A stretch of 44,893 nt of DNA from JAFGPF01 sp964500415 (GCA_964500415.1 CAZCOB010000015.1:1-44893), one strand, 5' to 3'. Shown: positions 26,159 to 34,804, numbered from the stretch's first letter. Translations and numbers: made by a program. Notes: a model not told the origin generated them from the letters alone.

Positions 26159-27198
26159 TGAAGATAGCAGCGGCCATGAGCGGCGGCGTCGATTCTTCCG
26201 TGGCCGCGGCTCTGCTCAAAGAAGAAGGGCATGAAGTCACCGGCGTCACCATGCGGTTGATATCGGGGGGCAGCCGCGCCGAAACCTGTGCCGCCGATGT
26301 CGCGCGCCGGCTGGGCATTCCCCACCGTGTCATGGACTTTACGGATATCTTTGCCGACCTGGTTATCGCGGACTTCTGCCGGGAGTACCGCCTGGGCCGG
26401 ACGCCCAATCCCTGTGTCCTCTGCAATAAGTACATCAAGTTCGGTGTTCTGATGGATAAAGCCCGGGAAATGGGTGCCGAATTCATCGCTACTGGGCACC
26501 ATGCCGGAATCAAGCGGGACGAAAATACCGGGAAATACCTGTTGAAAAAGGGCGCCGATAAACAGAAAGACCAGTCGTATTTCCTCTGCCGACTCAGTCA
26601 GGAACAGTTGAGCCGCACCCTCTTTCCCATCGGCGGCCTTACCAAGAGCCGGGTAAAAGCAATCGCCCGCGAGATGAATCTCACCGTTGCCGGCGGGCCG
26701 GAAAGCCAGGAAATTTGCTTTATACCCGGCGACGACTACTCCGCGTTCCTGGAAAATCGTCTGACCGAACCTGCCGTGCCGGGGCCCATACTCGATAGTC
26801 AGGGAAAACTGCTGGGAGAGCACCGGGGGCTGATATATTACACCGTCGGCCAGCGTAAAGGACTGGGCGTAGCCGCCGCCGAACCGCTTTACGTAATCGC
26901 CCTCGACCCCCGCCGAAATGCTGTTATCGTCGGGACGAAAGAGCAGACGTACGGCACGGAGCTGGTGGCCGATAACCTGAACTGGATATCTATTAATAAA
27001 CCCGAATCCGCCATCAAGGTAAAGGCCGGCATCAGGTACCGCCACCCGGAGGCGGAGGCTGTCGTAAGCCCCCTGGACGGCGACCGCGTTGGTGTGAAGT
27101 TTAAAGAGCCGCAGCAATCTATAGCCCCCGGTCAGACGGTCGTTTTTTACCAGGGGAATACCGTCGTCGGCGGGGGCACGATAACGGGACATGGATAA
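26158..27198 (+). CDS. mnmA: tRNA-specific 2-thiouridylase MnmA
   Basis: MnmA adds the 2-thio group to U34 of Lys, Glu and Gln tRNAs. The 346-residue protein has the PP-loop MSGGVDSSVAA (7-17), the first catalytic Cys in PCVLCNKYIKFG and the second in SQEICFIPGDDY. The GHH segment and the C-terminal beta barrel are present. It is embedded in a group of sulfur-handling genes (cysE, thi4, fdhD, moeB, moaD). Confidence 0.95.
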   Translation: MKIAAAMSGGVDSSVAAALLKEEGHEVTGVTMRLISGGSRAETCAADVARRLGIPHRVMDFTDIFADLVIADFCREYRLGRTPNPCVLCNKYIKFGVLMDKAREMGAEFIATGHHAGIKRDENTGKYLLKKGADKQKDQSYFLCRLSQEQLSRTLFPIGGLTKSRVKAIAREMNLTVAGGPESQEICFIPGDDYSAFLENRLTEPAVPGPILDSQGKLLGEHRGLIYYTVGQRKGLGVAAAEPLYVIALDPRRNAVIVGTKEQTYGTELVADNLNWISINKPESAIKVKAGIRYRHPEAEAVVSPLDGDRVGVKFKEPQQSIAPGQTVVFYQGNTVVGGGTITGHG

Positions 27199-27889
27199 TA
27201 AAATCCTCAAAAAAGTCGAATACATCAAAGTCGATGTTGGATGCGCCGCGGCTGACGAGAGAATCGTCAGGGAAACCGCCCTGGAGATTCATGTCGACGG
27301 TAAGCGTTTCGCCACGGCGATGCTCATGGCCGCCATGGAAAAGGAGTTCGTCATCGGGCACCTCTTCGCTCAGGGGGTCATCAAAGGCGCCGAGGACATC
27401 GCGTCGATAGCTATAAAAAATAATATCGCCAAAGTCACGCTGTCTGGAATCAAGAAAGAACCTGCTCTACAGTTAATACGCTCCGCCCTTAAAGTCCGGA
27501 AAGAAGACGTGTTCGACTGCGTCCGGGCTATTTTAAAGTCGGAAATTTTCGCCGAGACCGAGACGGTGCATTCCGCCGGGCTTTTCCTCGACGGGAGAGA
27601 GGCCGTCTGCATCGCCGAAGACCTGGGTCGTCACCACGCCCTGGACAAGGTAATCGGTTACGGACTGCTCCGTAATGTCGATTTCAGCCGTGTGCTGGCG
27701 GCTTCTACGGGCCGAATGCCTGCCGAGATGATTTTCAGGTGCCGCCGCGCCGGTATCCCGGTAATCGCCACCAAGGGGGTCCCCACCAACCTGGCTATAG
27801 AAATCGCCGAAAAAGCGGGGATAACCGTCGCCGGGCTGGTCAGGGGCGATACCATGATAGTTTATTGCCACCCGCATAAAATAGAGTAA
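27191..27889 (+). CDS. fdhD: FdhD-family protein 1, lacking the CxxC sulfurtransfer loop
   Basis: The 232-residue protein has the FdhD core: MEKEFVIGHLFAQG, ETVHSAGLF, AEDLGRHHALDKVIGYGLL, ASTGRMPAEM and YCHPHKI. FdhD passes sulfur from a cysteine desulfurase to the Mo/W-bis-MGD cofactor of formate dehydrogenase. In E. coli the loop CGVCG carries the essential Cys, but here the equivalent region between residues 80 and 100 (SGIKKEPALQL) is short and has no Cys. It overlaps mnmA by 8 nt and is followed 4 nt later by a paralogue. Confidence 0.9.
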   Translation: MDNKILKKVEYIKVDVGCAAADERIVRETALEIHVDGKRFATAMLMAAMEKEFVIGHLFAQGVIKGAEDIASIAIKNNIAKVTLSGIKKEPALQLIRSALKVRKEDVFDCVRAILKSEIFAETETVHSAGLFLDGREAVCIAEDLGRHHALDKVIGYGLLRNVDFSRVLAASTGRMPAEMIFRCRRAGIPVIATKGVPTNLAIEIAEKAGITVAGLVRGDTMIVYCHPHKIE

Positions 27890-27893
27890 CGCT

Positions 27894-28733
27894 ATGAATC
27901 GAGGTGTTTCGATTACAGGCTCGAAAACGATGAGGTGCCGGAAGCTGGCCGGGGGTAAGTTCTCCGCCGGCAGGGTCGGCGTGGTGATTGAAAAAGAGCT
28001 GCAAATCTTCGTTAACGGTACGTCCCTGGTTACCGCCTCCATCGTCCCGGCCATGGAAAAGGAGTTCGTCACCGGCTATCTGTTCGGCCAGGGATTTATA
28101 AATAGCGTGGCGGAAATATCAACTATAAAGATAGATAATAATGCCGCCAGAGTTATACTCAAAGATACCGGAAGACTATTGCCGGGCGATAAAAATACCA
28201 GTTACCGTATCGTCTCCGGGGGTGGACAGTCGGCATTTTCTGATGATACCCGCCTGCCTAAAATACGTTCCGGCATAATAATCGATAAAAACGCGGTCTT
28301 CCGGGCGATGAATACCCTGTTCGAGAAATCCGCCATGTACCGCGAGACGGAAGGCGTGCACGCCGGCGGACTCTTTACCGCCGCCGCCGGACCTGTCTGC
28401 ATAGTTGAGGATATCGGACGGCACAATACCCTGGATAAATTAATCGGCTACGGCCTTATTAATAAAATCGATTTCAGCAATACGATTTTAGCCTCGACCG
28501 GCCGCATGTCGTCGGAGATGGTGGCCAAAATCTGCCGGGCCGGAATTCCGGTGGCCGCCACCAAGACGGCCGTAACCGATAGGGGACTGGAAATCGGCGG
28601 AAAGTGCGGGCTGACCGTCATCGGTTTTGTCCGGGACATCGGCACCAGGATTAACACGGATATGGAAGTCAGAGTCATCAAAGAGGCGGGCATGAAGATT
28701 TACACCGGTGCCGCCAGGGTGGCCTGTGAATAG
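27894..28733 (+). CDS. fdhD: FdhD-family protein 2, Cys of the SGCG-type loop replaced by Gly
   Basis: This 279-residue paralogue keeps PAMEKEFVTGYLFGQGF, EGVHAGGLF, VEDIGRHNTLDKLIGYGL and STGRMSSEM. Its loop reads RIVSGGGQSAF (residues 105-115), where related FdhD proteins carry SGCG or CxxC. It is more complete than the first copy but also lacks the sulfur-carrying Cys. The two proteins differ strongly in sequence, so the duplication is old. FdhD is a dimer in E. coli, so a heterodimer is conceivable. Confidence 0.9.
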   Translation: MNRGVSITGSKTMRCRKLAGGKFSAGRVGVVIEKELQIFVNGTSLVTASIVPAMEKEFVTGYLFGQGFINSVAEISTIKIDNNAARVILKDTGRLLPGDKNTSYRIVSGGGQSAFSDDTRLPKIRSGIIIDKNAVFRAMNTLFEKSAMYRETEGVHAGGLFTAAAGPVCIVEDIGRHNTLDKLIGYGLINKIDFSNTILASTGRMSSEMVAKICRAGIPVAATKTAVTDRGLEIGGKCGLTVIGFVRDIGTRINTDMEVRVIKEAGMKIYTGAARVACE

Positions 28734-28785
28734 CAGCATATATGGGGTAAAATAAAAATAGGATCCCCGGAAAACGGAGAGTAGC

Positions 28786-29703
28786 ATGGCTGATAATAGA
28801 AACGATTCTCTTGAGGAGAGAATCCTGAAACTGAAAAAGGAAAAGAACGCCGTTATCCTTGTCCATAACTACCAGCGCGGCGAGGTGCAGGATATCGCCG
28901 ATTTCGCCGGCGATTCGCTGGAACTGAGCCAGATAGCGGCTAAAACCGATGCCGACGTGATTGTCTTCTGCGGCGTCCATTTTATGGCGGAGACATCATC
29001 AATTCTCTCCCCAGATAAGACCGTGCTGCTGCCGGATGCCGGCGCGGGATGCCCCATGGCCGATATGATTAACGCCGAGCAACTGCGCCGGAAAAAGAAG
29101 GAACTCCCCGGTGCCACCGTGGTTACCTACGTCAACTCCTCCGCGGAAGTTAAGGCAGAATCAGACTACTGCTGTACCTCCGCCAATGGCGTTAAGGTAG
29201 TTAATCGCGTTGAAAGCAAGGAAATTCTATTCGTCCCCGACCAGTACCTGGGAAAATTCATTATCTCGAAGACAGGCAAAACAATGACCCTCTGGCCCGG
29301 CTACTGTCCTACCCATGTCAATATACTGCCCGAAGATATTGAACGGTGTAAACGCGACTATCCCGGGGCTAAAATAGTCGTGCACCCGGAGTGCCGCCCC
29401 GAGGTTATCGCCCTGGCTGATGAAGCCCTCAGCACCAGCGGCATCATACGTTATGCCGCCCGGGAAGACGTCAGCGAGTTGATTGTCGGCACCGAGGTAG
29501 GGATATTACACCGGCTCAGGAAAGAGAACCCGGGCAAGAAATTCATCCCGGCTTCCGAAAATGCCATCTGCCATGATATGAAGCTTATCACGCTGGATAA
29601 AGTACTGAAGTCGCTGGAGACGTTGACACCCGAGGTAAAAGTGCCGGAAGAGATTCGCGTCAGGGCCAAAGCGGCCGTCAACCGTATGCTGGCCATAGTG
29701 TAA
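28786..29703 (+). CDS. nadA: Quinolinate synthase NadA
   Basis: NadA condenses iminoaspartate with dihydroxyacetone phosphate to quinolinate in NAD synthesis, using a [4Fe-4S] cluster. The 305-residue protein has VHNYQRGEVQDIADF, FCGVHFMAETSSILSPDKTVLLPD, YVNSSAEVKAESD, YCCTSAN and VHPECRPEV, covering the ligand Cys and the three-domain repeat. nadB and nadC are not adjacent. A GGAGAG site precedes the ATG. Confidence 0.96.
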   Translation: MADNRNDSLEERILKLKKEKNAVILVHNYQRGEVQDIADFAGDSLELSQIAAKTDADVIVFCGVHFMAETSSILSPDKTVLLPDAGAGCPMADMINAEQLRRKKKELPGATVVTYVNSSAEVKAESDYCCTSANGVKVVNRVESKEILFVPDQYLGKFIISKTGKTMTLWPGYCPTHVNILPEDIERCKRDYPGAKIVVHPECRPEVIALADEALSTSGIIRYAAREDVSELIVGTEVGILHRLRKENPGKKFIPASENAICHDMKLITLDKVLKSLETLTPEVKVPEEIRVRAKAAVNRMLAIV

Positions 29704-29707
29704 GTAA

Positions 29708-30028
29708 ATGGAACACAATTATATCGTCGTTTTCATCACGGCTAAAGACAGAGAAGAGGCTCAGAAGATAGCCAAAACGCTGCTGGTGCGCCGGCAGGCC
29801 GCCTGTGTCAATATCGTGCCGGAGGTCAGTTCGCACTTCTGGTGGAAAGATAAGCTCGATTCGGCTAAAGAAAGCCTGCTTATTGTCAAGACTAAGGACA
29901 CGCTGTTGCCGGACATTATCAGGTCGGCTAAGAAAATAAACAGCTATTCTATCCCGGAAATAATCGCTTTACCCATCGTCGGCGGTAGCCAGGACTACCT
30001 CGACTGGATAGATAGTGAGGTAACCTGA
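29708..30028 (+). CDS. cutA: CutA divalent-cation tolerance family protein
   Basis: The 106-residue protein has the CutA signatures RRQAACVNIVPEVSSHFWW and SLLIVKTK and the ending GSQDYLDWI. CutA forms a trimer with a PII-like fold. Its role is uncertain despite the historical copper-tolerance name. It begins 4 nt after nadA. Confidence 0.92.
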   Translation: MEHNYIVVFITAKDREEAQKIAKTLLVRRQAACVNIVPEVSSHFWWKDKLDSAKESLLIVKTKDTLLPDIIRSAKKINSYSIPEIIALPIVGGSQDYLDWIDSEVT

Positions 30029-30046
30029 TACGGGAGGTAGGACGGC

Positions 30047-30781
30047 ATGCTTACCGAAAAAGAATTACAGCGCTACGACCGGCAGATAATGTTGTACGGC
30101 TTCGGGGAGGAAGGGCAGGAGAAGCTTAAAAAGGCTAAAGTCTTCATCGCCGGTTCCGGTGGCCTCGGCTCGCCGATAGCCATCTACTTGGCCGCCGCGG
30201 GTGTCGGCACGATACGTATTGCCGACCACGATGAGGTGGAACTCAGCAATTTGAATCGGCAGGTGCTGCACTGGGAAGAAGACATCGGTGGGGGGAAAGC
30301 CGATTCGGCGTCGAGTAAACTAAAGAAAATGAATATGGATATCAGAGTAGAGTCTATAGCCCGGACGATTACCGGCGCCAATGCAGCGCGGCTCGTGGGC
30401 GATTCCGATTTGATCGTCGATGCCATGGACAATCTGCCAACCCGCTATCTGCTGAATAAAACGGCGGTAGAGAAGAGAATACCGTTCATTCACGGCGCCG
30501 TTTACGGCTTTGAGGGTAGAGCCATGACGGTCATACCGGGCAAATCGGCCTGTCTCAACTGTATCTATCACGGCGCTACGGCGCCTTCGGAGAAATTCCC
30601 GGTTATCGGCACCACCCCGGCAGTTATCGGCTGTATCCAGGCTATTGAGGCCATTAAATATATCGTGGGAATAGGCGAATTACTGACCGACCGTCTGCTC
30701 AATTTCGATGCCCTGGGTATGAAATTCACCGAGTTCAAGGTCAAAAGAGACCCCGCCTGCGAGCACTGCGGAAAATTGTAA
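30047..30781 (+). CDS. moeB: MoeB/ThiF-family adenylyltransferase
   Basis: The 244-residue E1-like enzyme adenylates the C-terminal Gly-Gly of a sulfur-carrier protein. It has RYDRQIMLYGFG, the nucleotide loop GSGGLGSP (36-43), NLNRQ, DAMDNLPTRY and two zinc-binding CxxC pairs (CLNC and CEHC). The next gene encodes a MoaD/ThiS-like carrier, its likely substrate, in molybdopterin or thiamine synthesis. With fdhD and modE nearby, MoeB is the better reading. Confidence 0.9.
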   Translation: MLTEKELQRYDRQIMLYGFGEEGQEKLKKAKVFIAGSGGLGSPIAIYLAAAGVGTIRIADHDEVELSNLNRQVLHWEEDIGGGKADSASSKLKKMNMDIRVESIARTITGANAARLVGDSDLIVDAMDNLPTRYLLNKTAVEKRIPFIHGAVYGFEGRAMTVIPGKSACLNCIYHGATAPSEKFPVIGTTPAVIGCIQAIEAIKYIVGIGELLTDRLLNFDALGMKFTEFKVKRDPACEHCGKL

Positions 30782-30795
30782 TGTATAGGTAAATA

Positions 30796-31068
30796 ATGAG
30801 TGTAGAGATAGAGCTTCCCTCGATTTTCGGTAGGTATACCGAAAACAAGCTGAATTTAAAGGTTGGAGGAAAGACGGTCGGTGAATGCCTTAAAGCGCTG
30901 TTCGGGCAGTTCCCCAAACTGAAAGAGTTGCTGCTAAACAAGGAAGGCAAGCTGCAACGCACCTACGATATTTATATCAACGGCGAAAGTTCTTACCCCA
31001 GGGAAATGACCAAACCGGTCAGGGACGGCGATAAACTGAATATCGTGTTTATTATCTACGGCGGCTGA
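30796..31068 (+). CDS. MoaD/ThiS-like ubiquitin-fold sulfur carrier
   Basis: The 90-residue protein ends in IVFIIYGG, with the required terminal Gly-Gly for thiocarboxylate formation. The N-terminal ELPSIFGRYTENKLNLKVGGKTVGECL and the segment VRDGDKLNIVF are typical of MoaD-like beta-grasp proteins. It probably supplies sulfur for molybdopterin; supply to other pathways cannot be excluded because moaE is not seen here. It lies 14 nt after moeB. Confidence 0.9.
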   Translation: MSVEIELPSIFGRYTENKLNLKVGGKTVGECLKALFGQFPKLKELLLNKEGKLQRTYDIYINGESSYPREMTKPVRDGDKLNIVFIIYGG

Positions 31069-31073
31069 ACCGC

Positions 31074-31241
31074 TTAGTGCCGCCGCTCCAGGGAAGCCCT
31101 GTCCCAGTCGATTTCCTTCTTACAGACGGGGCATGCCTGCTTCACCGGCACCTTCTGGTGGCATTCTTCACAGTGATACTTTCCCCCCACCTTATAGACA
31201 CCGAGTCCTTTGCCCTTACCTTTGGCTTTATCCTCGGCCAT
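31074..31241 (-). CDS. Small zinc-ribbon protein
   Basis: This 55-residue gene reads from ATG 31241 to TAA 31074. The protein has a Lys/Gly-rich start (AEDKAKGKGKGLG) and a zinc ribbon CEEC (24-27) ... CPVC (37-40), followed by KKEIDWDRA. A GTGGGAG site sits just before the ATG. The spacing and basic tail recall rubredoxin-type or rubrerythrin C-terminal domains, but no specific function can be given. It is convergent with the moaD-like gene, 5 bp from its end. Confidence 0.7.
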   Translation of the reverse strand: MAEDKAKGKGKGLGVYKVGGKYHCEECHQKVPVKQACPVCKKEIDWDRASLERRH

Positions 31242-31292
31242 GCTCCCACTCTCTGTTCCTGAAAATGCCGGGAGCTTGTACCCCGGTTCTGG

Positions 31293-32018
31293 TTACTGTT
31301 TGTTTTTCAGGACATCCTGCTGCGACTGGAAGAGCTGCCGGATGCCCTTTTCCGCCAGGGCCAGCAAATCGTCGATTGCCTGCTTGTTGAAGGGTTTCCC
31401 TTCGGCGGTGCCCTGCACCTCGACGAACTCACCTTTGCTGGTCATCACCACGTTAAAGTCCACCGCCGCCTGCGCATCCTCATCATAGCACAGGTCTATC
31501 ATCATATAGCTGTTAACGATGCCGATACTGGTCGCCGCCACGCTGCTTTTCAGCGGTATCGACGCAATGACGCCCATGTTGCGGAGCGTCTCCATTGCCT
31601 TGTAAAGCGCGACGTACGCGCCGGTAATGGCGGCGGTCCGGGTGCCGCCGTCGGCCTGGATGACATCGCAGTCCACTATCAGAGTCCTTTCGCCCAGTTC
31701 AGCAAGGTCGGCCACGGCCCGCAGCGAGCGCCCGATGAGACGCTGGATTTCCTGGTTGCGTCCGCCGACTCTCCCGATTGTTGAATCGCGCTGGGTGCGC
31801 GTTATCGTGGCGCGCGGCAGCATGGCGTACTCGGCGGTAACCCAGCCGGTGCCGCTCCCCCTGAGGAAATTCGGCACTCTTTCTTCGACGCTGACCGAGC
31901 ACAGCACATGGGTCTTGCCCAGCTTTATCAGCGCCGAGCCCTCGGCGAAGCTCTGGTAGTCGGGGATTATTTTAATCGGTCGCAGCTCGTCATAGGCACG
32001 CCCGTCGATTCTTTTCAC
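31293..32018 (-). CDS. rph: Ribonuclease PH
   Basis: RNase PH is a phosphorolytic 3'-5' exonuclease that trims tRNA 3' ends. The 241-residue protein has RGSGTGWVTAEYAMLPRATITR, RVGGRNQEIQRLIGRSLRAV and DCDVIQADGGTRTAAITGA. Length is standard. The fold-back element at 32037-32150 lies in its promoter or leader region. Confidence 0.96.
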   Translation of the reverse strand: MKRIDGRAYDELRPIKIIPDYQSFAEGSALIKLGKTHVLCSVSVEERVPNFLRGSGTGWVTAEYAMLPRATITRTQRDSTIGRVGGRNQEIQRLIGRSLRAVADLAELGERTLIVDCDVIQADGGTRTAAITGAYVALYKAMETLRNMGVIASIPLKSSVAATSIGIVNSYMMIDLCYDEDAQAAVDFNVVMTSKGEFVEVQGTAEGKPFNKQAIDDLLALAEKGIRQLFQSQQDVLKNKQ

Positions 32019-32036
32019 GCAAAATCTCCCATTCTG

Positions 32037-32150
32037 GGTCGTTTAGAGGCCGCTCATGGTGAGCCTGTCGAACCATAGCGGTACGTTTTCTCTGCCCTTC
32101 GACAAGCTCAGGGTGAGCGGAAACAAGATTTTTTGCATTGCTAAACGACC
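32037..32150. mobile_element. Fold-back (MITE-like) element with 10-bp terminal inverted repeats
   Basis: GGTCGTTTAG (32037-32046) and CTAAACGACC (32141-32150) are perfect terminal inverted repeats. Inside, CCGCTCA-TGG-TGAGC and TGTCGAA pair with TTCGACA and GCTCA-GGG-TGAGCGG to form a long imperfect hairpin. The inner sequence resembles a palindromic repeat common in bacterial genomes (CTTCGACAGGCTCAGGG type). The 114-bp element has no coding capacity and starts 19 bp before the rph start codon. Confidence 0.6.
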
Positions 32151-32238
32151 TGAAATCCAATCGCGAATACGGTCAGAGTATAACATTGATGGGGGATGAT
32201 GGCAATTAAGCCGGGTGGATGCGAAGGGATATTCCCGA

Positions 32239-32712
32239 TTAAAAACCCGCCAGGTATTCCTTCAGCCAGCTTAGAGCCGCCTCCGCCGCGCTCCGCTTGT
32301 TCTCCTCGCGGCTGCCGTGGAACTCGTGCTTGCGGCTGGTCACCCCGTCCTTATCGGCCATGCCGATATAGAAAAGCCCCACCGCTTTGCCCGGCGTTTC
32401 CCGGCCCGGCCCGGCGATGCCGGTATCCGCCAGGCAGATATCCACCCCCATCACCTTTCTCCCCCCCGCCGCCATCTCTTCGGCCACCTGAGGGCTTACA
32501 GAGCCATACTTTTCGAGGGTGGCCGCCTTCACGCCGATAACGTTAATCTTGGTCTCGTTGGCGTAAGAGGTGACCGACCCCTTGTAGTAGTCGGAGCTGC
32601 CGGGCACGTTGGTAATCAGGTGTGAGAGCAAACCGCCGGTGGCCGACTCCACCACCCCCAGCGTCAACCCCCTCCGCTTTAATAAGTCTGCGATTTCCCG
32701 TTCTAAAACCAT
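32239..32712 (-). CDS. pncC: CinA C-terminal domain / nicotinamide-nucleotide amidohydrolase PncC
   Basis: The 157-residue protein is a stand-alone CinA-C domain with TLGVVESATGGLLSHLITNVPGSSDYYKG, SYANETK and DTGIAGPG. PncC deamidates NMN to nicotinate mononucleotide in NAD salvage. It is the last gene of a three-gene unit behind the MBL hydrolase and radical SAM genes, starting 2 nt after the latter. Confidence 0.92.
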   Translation of the reverse strand: MVLEREIADLLKRRGLTLGVVESATGGLLSHLITNVPGSSDYYKGSVTSYANETKINVIGVKAATLEKYGSVSPQVAEEMAAGGRKVMGVDICLADTGIAGPGRETPGKAVGLFYIGMADKDGVTSRKHEFHGSREENKRSAAEAALSWLKEYLAGF

Positions 32713-32714
32713 GA

Positions 32715-33866
32715 CTAGACATACCTCTCCATCAGATTGAACAGCACCTCGTCGAATGCGCCTTCCTCGCTTTTATCGATTCTCTCCATGACCCGCCCGA
32801 TTTCTTCATGGCGCGCGGTATCGCTAAGGTCGTCAATCTTATTATACACGCCGAGCCGCCGGCCCAGCTTGTAGTTGTCCCTCTCCTCCGGCGGTAGCGA
32901 CTGGAAACGGCGGATAACCGCCAGAATCTTGTCCTTATCTCCGGGCAGTTTGCCTTCGACCTCCGGCAGCAGGTTCATCATGTGGTCGCTGACGACCTCC
33001 GCCCGGCAATCGAGGCTCTCAATCATGAGCTTTATCTCCTCCACTATCTCTTCATCCGTCTGCCTGATAAAATCGCCGCTCACCACGTCGTTATGCAACA
33101 GCATTCTGGGCTGGATGGTCAGCGTCCGCAGCCGTATGAAATCGGGGTCGATTTCGTTGAGCACCCTGGCCGTCTCCAGCGCGTGCTCGCGCCACATCTT
33201 CTTACCGCCGGTGCCCGGCATGACGTACGTGCACAGGGAGATGCCCGAAGCCATTACGTTCTTCCCCCCTTTTATATGGTCGGCGGCCGTCGCGCCCTTG
33301 TCCATGAACTCCAGCACGGGGTCGTAGCCCGACTCCACCCCCATGTGGATTCGAGAAAGCCCCGCCTCCCGCAGTTCCACCAGCTCGTTTAGATTTCTTT
33401 GGGCAGCTGTCTTCGACCGCGCGTAGCTGGTGATACGGTCGATGCCGGGGAAGGTCTTTTTCAGGTACTTGATTACCTCGACGAGGCCGGGTGTCTTCAT
33501 AATCAGGGTGTTGGCGTCCTGGAGGAAGGCGTGCTTCCCGCCGGCGTACATCCACAGGGCGACGTTGCGGGCGGCATCGCTGGAGGCGTTGTTGCATACT
33601 ATCGCCGCCGCCTCCCGGATATTACCCCCGCCGGATTTCCCGGCAAGCTCGATAATTTCATCGTGAATGGCCCTGGCCGTGTCGATATCCTGCTTTACCT
33701 CCCCCACCGACCTCAACTGGAATTTTGAACCCTTGTAGATGGGACAGAACTTGCAGCGATTCCAGGGGCAGTTCCGGGTAACGCGTAACAGCAGCGAGTA
33801 CGCCTCGCTCGGCGGGCGTATCGGCCCCAGTTCGTAGGAGTCCGTCGGCGCGCCCATCACAGCCAT
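32715..33866 (-). CDS. Radical SAM protein with CX4CX2C motif
   Basis: The 383-residue protein has PSEAYSLLLRVTRNCPWNRCKFC, where Cys33-x4-Cys38-x2-Cys41 would bind the [4Fe-4S] cluster, instead of the common CX3CX2C spacing. A TIM-barrel-like region includes ESGYDPVLEFMDKG and YVMPGTGG, as in HemN/Elp3-like enzymes. The substrate is unknown. It overlaps the MBL-fold gene by 10 nt, so the two products are made together. Confidence 0.88.
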   Translation of the reverse strand: MAVMGAPTDSYELGPIRPPSEAYSLLLRVTRNCPWNRCKFCPIYKGSKFQLRSVGEVKQDIDTARAIHDEIIELAGKSGGGNIREAAAIVCNNASSDAARNVALWMYAGGKHAFLQDANTLIMKTPGLVEVIKYLKKTFPGIDRITSYARSKTAAQRNLNELVELREAGLSRIHMGVESGYDPVLEFMDKGATAADHIKGGKNVMASGISLCTYVMPGTGGKKMWREHALETARVLNEIDPDFIRLRTLTIQPRMLLHNDVVSGDFIRQTDEEIVEEIKLMIESLDCRAEVVSDHMMNLLPEVEGKLPGDKDKILAVIRRFQSLPPEERDNYKLGRRLGVYNKIDDLSDTARHEEIGRVMERIDKSEEGAFDEVLFNLMERYV

Positions 33867-34519
33867 CCGAAAACGTTGCTCCTGATAAAATCGAAGTTGG
33901 CGGTTACCTTCTCGGCGCTGGTCACGATGCCCATGTGGCCGGGCAGCAGATATTCGATGTCCAGTCGCGAAAGCGACTCGATGGACTTTTTGAGTTCCTC
34001 CCCGTTGCCGCCAGGCAGGTCCACCCGGCCGGTATTCATCTCGAAGAGTACGTCGCCGCAGATAAGCACTTTGTCACGCCGGTTGAAAAAGCAGACGCAG
34101 TCCGGCGAATGCCCCGGGGACACTATCATCTCCAGTTCCATATTGTCATTAGCGAGGGTGCTGCCTTCCAGGATATAATCCTCGGTAAGTTCCGGCGGCT
34201 CCATGCCGAAGAGTCGGGCGCCGTCAACAACCACGAGCCGGTAGTTTTCTTTCTGAACGGGATGAAGGGCGATTTTTGCCCCGGAAAGTTCTTTAAAGGC
34301 CTCGTCGGCGCCGCAGTGGTCGATATGCAGGTGCGTGTTGACGATGATGTTGATGTCTCCGGGGTTGATGCCGTCCTTGCTTAGCCCGTCGATGCGCCCC
34401 TGTATATATTCCGGATTGCCGGGGTCGATAATAATGCCGGGTTCGCCCGTGATGATGTAGGCATTGCAGTCCAGCATACCCTGCTCCGGGTAAAAATATA
34501 GATTATTTGTCAGTTTCAT
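33857..34519 (-). CDS. MBL-fold metallohydrolase
   Basis: The 220-residue protein has the metal site motif THLHIDHCG (His63, His65, Asp67, His68), a downstream SPGHSPDC His and the GDVLF Asp, the glyoxalase II/beta-lactamase pattern for a dinuclear zinc or iron site. The substrate is not predictable. It heads the MBL-radical SAM-pncC unit. Confidence 0.92.
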   Translation of the reverse strand: MKLTNNLYFYPEQGMLDCNAYIITGEPGIIIDPGNPEYIQGRIDGLSKDGINPGDINIIVNTHLHIDHCGADEAFKELSGAKIALHPVQKENYRLVVVDGARLFGMEPPELTEDYILEGSTLANDNMELEMIVSPGHSPDCVCFFNRRDKVLICGDVLFEMNTGRVDLPGGNGEELKKSIESLSRLDIEYLLPGHMGIVTSAEKVTANFDFIRSNVFGWL

Positions 34520-34609
34520 GCTATATTATCTCCAAACGTGCTGAATAGGATATCCGTTTTCATTATATACTAACGTGGCTGTACGATAAACCGATAAGGA
34601 GGTTATCCG

Positions 34610-34804
34610 ATGGGCATATTTGCTGCAATCCTGGGAGGTATCGGCGGACTGTGTGCGATATTCGGCATCGTCACCGTCCTGGAAGTGGTAACGGTAGAGC
34701 TTAATGTCGACCTTACTTGGGATTTCTGGTTGATACTGTCGGCAGTGCTTTTCCTGGCCAGTATCGCCGTATCGGTGGGCTGTAAGAAAGAGATGAGCGA
34801 TTAG
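34610..34804 (+). CDS. Small two-helix membrane protein
   Basis: The 64-residue protein has two hydrophobic helices (3-28 and 38-57) and a short charged C-terminus. A strong AAGGAGG site precedes the ATG. I do not recognise the family. It is followed 36 nt later by the DUF167 gene on the same strand and is divergent from the MBL gene. Confidence 0.7.
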   Translation: MGIFAAILGGIGGLCAIFGIVTVLEVVTVELNVDLTWDFWLILSAVLFLASIAVSVGCKKEMSD

